This document shows, piece after piece, positions 60,483-64,000 of a DNA stretch of 64,000 bases. The stretch's first letter is position 1; the number at the start of each line of letters is the position of its first letter. The stretch lies in NCBI GenBank assembly GCA_033060915.1, contig CM065378.1:57234001-57298000 (forward strand), in the 5' to 3' direction. The DNA comes from Euryodendron excelsum. Taxonomy: Eukaryota > Streptophyta > Magnoliopsida > Ericales > Pentaphylacaceae. Position numbers and translations under genes: made by a program. Under the pieces are notes generated by a model. It was not told the DNA's origin and ran no database searches. It worked only from the letters and a program-made list of their open reading frames with translations.

Positions 60483-62446
60483 GTTGTCCCTCTTTTTTTG
60501 TCTTTGCATGTTGAAGGTAGAAAATGACAAAGTAAGGGTCCTATGTTAACCGCGAAGCCATTGGAGGGACTAGATTTGGAGGTTTTTTGAAGACTGGAGC
60601 TTGAAAATAGTAGACTAGCCCAAGGGGGCATTTGAAATCGGATTTTGGCGGGCAAAAAGGCAAAGTTGCCCAGAACTAGCCTGTGGCACCACTAGTAGTG
60701 GCGCTAGGCATAAAATTGCCTTGGCGCTACTAGCAGTGGTCCTAGGCCTAGGATTTAAAAAGCCGAAACAGCCCCTCGTTCTGGGCTTGCGGGTTTGGTC
60801 AATTTTTTTGTCTTTTGAAAGCTTTTTTCAAAATTTTTGCAAGGAGGGACCTTTAGGCATTGAAGGAACGAGTTTGTGGGACACTGGGGAGTTACCTAAA
60901 GTGGTCATCGTTGCCGGAATAGTCATTAGAGAAGAAGATTTCGCTAGAGAAGTTCAAGAGGTGAGTTTTTTTATTTGGTGTTGATCTTGATATGTGGAAC
61001 TCCGTCTGAGTTGTGTGAATAGTCAAGATTGATGTTTTGATATGCTTTAAACACTCTAATGGTGTTGTTTATGAGTTTTGATACTCGTTTGATTAAGTTT
61101 GAGTAGTTTTGCATGTTTACATAAAACGGGATTTCTGTAGGAATAGGAAAATTGCTTCTACAGGTTCGGGTATTGCATTTTTTGACTAGAATTTTGCACC
61201 ATGTGCCTTAAAAAAATGTGTTAAGTAACCATATGAAGTTTTGTGATTTTCTAAAAACTTTTTGAATGTTTTATTTTTTGAAAAATAGAAAAATACTTAA
61301 AAAAAATAAGGAAAATTGAAATGTTGATTGAATTGAGGGAGTCAGGTGTTTAGAAAAATAAGAGAATATTTTAGAAAATCTTTGAAGTAGTTCTGAAAGA
61401 TTTTGAAATAATTTTGAAAACCTTTTGATTTTTGAAAAATAGAACATTTGTTTGAAAATTTGAAAATATTGAGAATGTGCACGGATTGTTTTATATGTGT
61501 TAGTGCCATGTGACTGTGATGTCGTGGGATACACGATTTGTGTTCTATTGTCGAGTCTTGGGTGTTGCAGGGACTGTTTATAAATGAGATCCTGTCGAAA
61601 TTTCTCAAAATTAAGAAAAAGTTAGAAAATTTTTACGATAAAATCTTTTTGAAGGAAAAAGATACAAAACCTTTAAAAGTGGAGTCTTTTTGGCAGAGAA
61701 GACCTTGATAAACTAGGTTGAAATTTTTTAAAATGAAAAAAGAGTTGAAATTTTTTTTAAAGAAATATTTTTGAAGGAAAAAAGAGATAAAAATTTTGAG
61801 TATAGGGCTTTTTTGGCAAAGAAGACCCCGGGAAACTCGGCCAAGATTTTTTGAAATGAAGAAAAAGTTAAAAAATTTTGACATAGAATCTTTTTGAAGG
61901 GAAAAGATAAAACCTTTGAGAGTGGGACCTTTTTTGCAGAGAAGACCCCGAGAAACTCAAATAGGATTTGGAATTAAAACCTTTTGAAGGAAAAAGTTTA
62001 GAATACCTCGAAACTCGATTTTGAATAAAACTTTTTGACAAAGAAGTTTAGAAAACCTTAAAATGGATTTTGAATGAGGAAAAAGTTTAAGGAAACCTTT
62101 GAGAATAGATCTTGAAATAGACTTTTTAAAGATAAAGTTTAAAAAACTTTGGAATTCGAATAAGACTTTTGGAAAACTGAGAAAATTGAATTGGAATAAC
62201 ACTTTTTAGAAAACCTCTGGAATGAATTTTGAATAAAACTTCTTGAATGGTTGGAAAACTTTTGAATTGGATTGCGAATAAAAATTTTTGAAGGAAAAAA
62301 CTTAGAAAACCTAGGAACTCGATTTTGAGTGAGAACTTTTTGAAGGAAAAAGTTAAGAAAACCTAGAATTTGATAAAGCTTTTGAAGGAAGAGTTCGAAA
62401 AATCTTGAAACTAGATTTTGAAATTTTGACTCAAGGTTGATCCCCA
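60483..62446. other. Noncoding retroelement-like sequence with degenerate tandem repeats
   Basis: Around 60660-60780 the plus strand has TAGTGGCGCTAGGC and GGATTTAAAAAGCC, resembling the promoter region of the LTR at 53940-54070. From about 61630 to 62440 there are many diverged copies of a unit built on TTTTTGAAGGAAAAAGTT.AGAAAACC; one variant has GCAGAGAAGACCCCGAGAAACTC. It could be a third, diverged LTR in plus orientation. Alternatively it is the 3' untranslated region of the outer element, since the minus strand has a purine tract (AAAAAAAGAGGGACAAC) abutting 60483. I could not decide between these. Confidence 0.45.
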
Positions 62447-63004
62447 TGTTGATTTTGATGATAACTAAACCTTGTGTTATTTTACTAATGCATTTGTATA
62501 GTGTGCAGATTAATAAAGATTATAATTTAGATTTAGAAGTTTGATTTTAAGTCTAATATATGTCAAAGTGAATGCACAACAAGCTAAAATCAAGCAATGC
62601 ACTCCAAGAGTCATGCAATGTACCAAACTGAGTAATGACACATATTCCAACTTCAAATAAATGATTTGCATTCGAAGAGATTGAAAGTGTTCAAATGAAG
62701 ATTTTATCAAGTATGCATAGACTTAATAAAGATGACTTGATTTCGAAGAGATTAAAGGTGTCCAAATAAAGAGTTCATCAAAGTGTGCAAAGATTAGTTG
62801 AATATGATTTGATTGAAAAGATATTGAAGATATTCAAGAAGAGAATTCATCACAATTGCATAATCTTTACAAAGAATCCAAGTGAAGACTTTATCTGGGA
62901 TGTAAGGACTCAATGAAGATGATATGTACTCAGAGAAAAAGAAGGTGTTCAAGAATAGACTTCATCAAACTTATAGAAGTCTTTTTGAAGTGATCCCAAT
63001 AAAA

Positions 63005-63115
63005 GAAAGAACTCGACAATGAAAAAGAAGGCTCGGCAATGAATGAAATAGCTTGGCAATGAAAAAGAAAGATCGACAACAATGAAAAAGAGCTCAGCAA
63101 TAATGAAATGAAGTT
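63005..63115. repeat. ~25-27-bp degenerate tandem repeat
   Basis: Five successive units of the form (g)CTCGGCAATGAAAAAGAA, variably diverged, lie within the LTR at the right edge. Confidence 0.65.
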
Positions 63116-63307
63116 CTGATAGTGTGAAAACCAAGAAAAGATGATTATCAAATGATGAATTCAATCCAAATTGAATAGAGAACAACCTTGGTGAATTGAA
63201 GACTTTGATTAATCATCATGCCCCAAAGAGAAGACTCCTTGAAAATTTTATAGTAGTACTGAAGCTGAACTTGATCATAGGAAGACAGAAGCAAGATTTC
63301 TGGGCAA

Positions 63308-63462
63308 TGTGTCGACACATGGAAATGAAGAGTTGACACATGAAGACAGAAGCCAAAAATCTGAAAATAGAATGATCAAGTGTCGACATATGGAGACAGT
63401 AGACAACATCTGAAAAATGCAGACCAGATGTGTCAACACATGGAACCAAGTGTCGACACTTG
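63308..63462. repeat. Cluster of TGTCGACAC-type motifs
   Basis: TGTCGACACATGG, TTGACACATG, TGTCGACATATGG, TGTCAACACATGG and TGTCGACACTTGG recur within 155 bp. The core GTGTCGACAC is a palindrome. The spacing is irregular, with AAGACAGAAGCC-like sequence between some copies. Confidence 0.75.
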
Positions 63463-64000
63463 GGAGATAATGACTAATTTTTCTACCATTATAACGGACT
63501 ATACTTGTATTAAATGAGCCCCAACAACCTCCAATGGATGAAATCAATACAGGGGTTTATATCCAACTGCATTTATAAAAAAAGAGACAAAAAAAACAAG
63601 AACCACTGACTGATCAAACTGAAAAATTTGAACATTCTTCTTATCTTCATTGTGTGAGCTTATATTTTTCTATCTACTCTTCATAGAGAGTTTGTATTTT
63701 GTTTATACATCTTTATTCACCTGTAAATGAGAATTTGAGAGTTCTCTTGTAGAAGAAAAACTCTTATAAGTTTGAGTGGGTCTTGGACAAAACCACTTGG
63801 TGGTTAGAAGAACTTGGGAAAAAGTTCTTATGTAAAAGTGAGCTGAGGACTTGGTAAATTAGCATCCATTTTGTAATTGGAGATTGCATAATAGAGGAAG
63901 ATTTCAAGAGAATCTTGGGATGAGGACGTAGACCACGAATTGTGGTTGAACCTCGATAATTCTTAGTGTGCTTTCTATTGCTTTATTTTCATTTCATTAT

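Larger units (their letters stand above)
62447..64000 (+). mobile_element. LTR retrotransposon, 5' part, cut by the window edge
   Basis: Begins TGTTGATTTTGATGATAAC, a terminus common in plant copia LTRs. It continues noncoding for over 1.5 kb to the window end. Near the end, GGATGAGGACGTAG and TCTATTGCTTTATTTTCATTTC resemble the U5 of SIRE/Tork-type copia LTRs. The LTR end, primer site and coding region would lie beyond 64000. Confidence 0.55.

Overview
The window is nuclear DNA of a flowering plant, probably a eudicot. The evidence is spliced genes with GT-AG introns, a nuclear gene for a thylakoid protein, AT-rich intergenic DNA and many plant-type retrotransposons and MITEs. I cannot name the species. 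Three intact protein-coding genes are supported, with one large decayed gene. I found no rRNA, tRNA, CRISPR or prokaryotic signal.

Layout. 1-81: possible last coding codons of an unidentified gene. 3.6-9.2 kb: a decayed Ty1/copia element with both LTRs, a perfect 5-bp target duplication and a 1.3-kb solo LTR inserted in its integrase region. 11.2-11.6 kb (+): psbX, single exon. 12.1-16.7 kb (-): ACAULIS5-type thermospermine synthase, ten exons, convergent with psbX. 17-27.9 kb: gene-poor DNA with a TIR element, a hAT-like fragment, tandem duplications and a minus-strand Ty3/gypsy chromovirus relic. 27.9-37.4 kb (-): an intron-containing ribosomal protein S3 (uS3) pseudogene. All six exons are traceable, but stops and frameshifts break it and an internally deleted copia element sits in intron 3. 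39-41.3 kb: a ~180-bp tandem repeat, a hAT MITE with 8-bp target duplication and a 749-bp copia deletion derivative with target duplication. 43.6-50.3 kb (-): PEX10, eleven exons, with a 30-base homopolymer in one intron. 51.5-62.4 kb: very long LTRs of one family, where a complete 4.2-kb solo LTR lies inside an opposite-strand copy of the same LTR. 62.4 kb to the edge: the first part of another LTR.

The intact genes are unrelated housekeeping or developmental loci: psbX (photosystem II), ACL5 (thermospermine synthesis, xylem development) and PEX10 (peroxisomal import). They do not form a pathway or cluster. I see no convincing new biological system. The most informative parts are the nested transposon histories and the TE-invaded RPS3 copy. 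Exon boundaries were derived by hand from reading frame, splice consensus and recalled protein families; no alignment was run.
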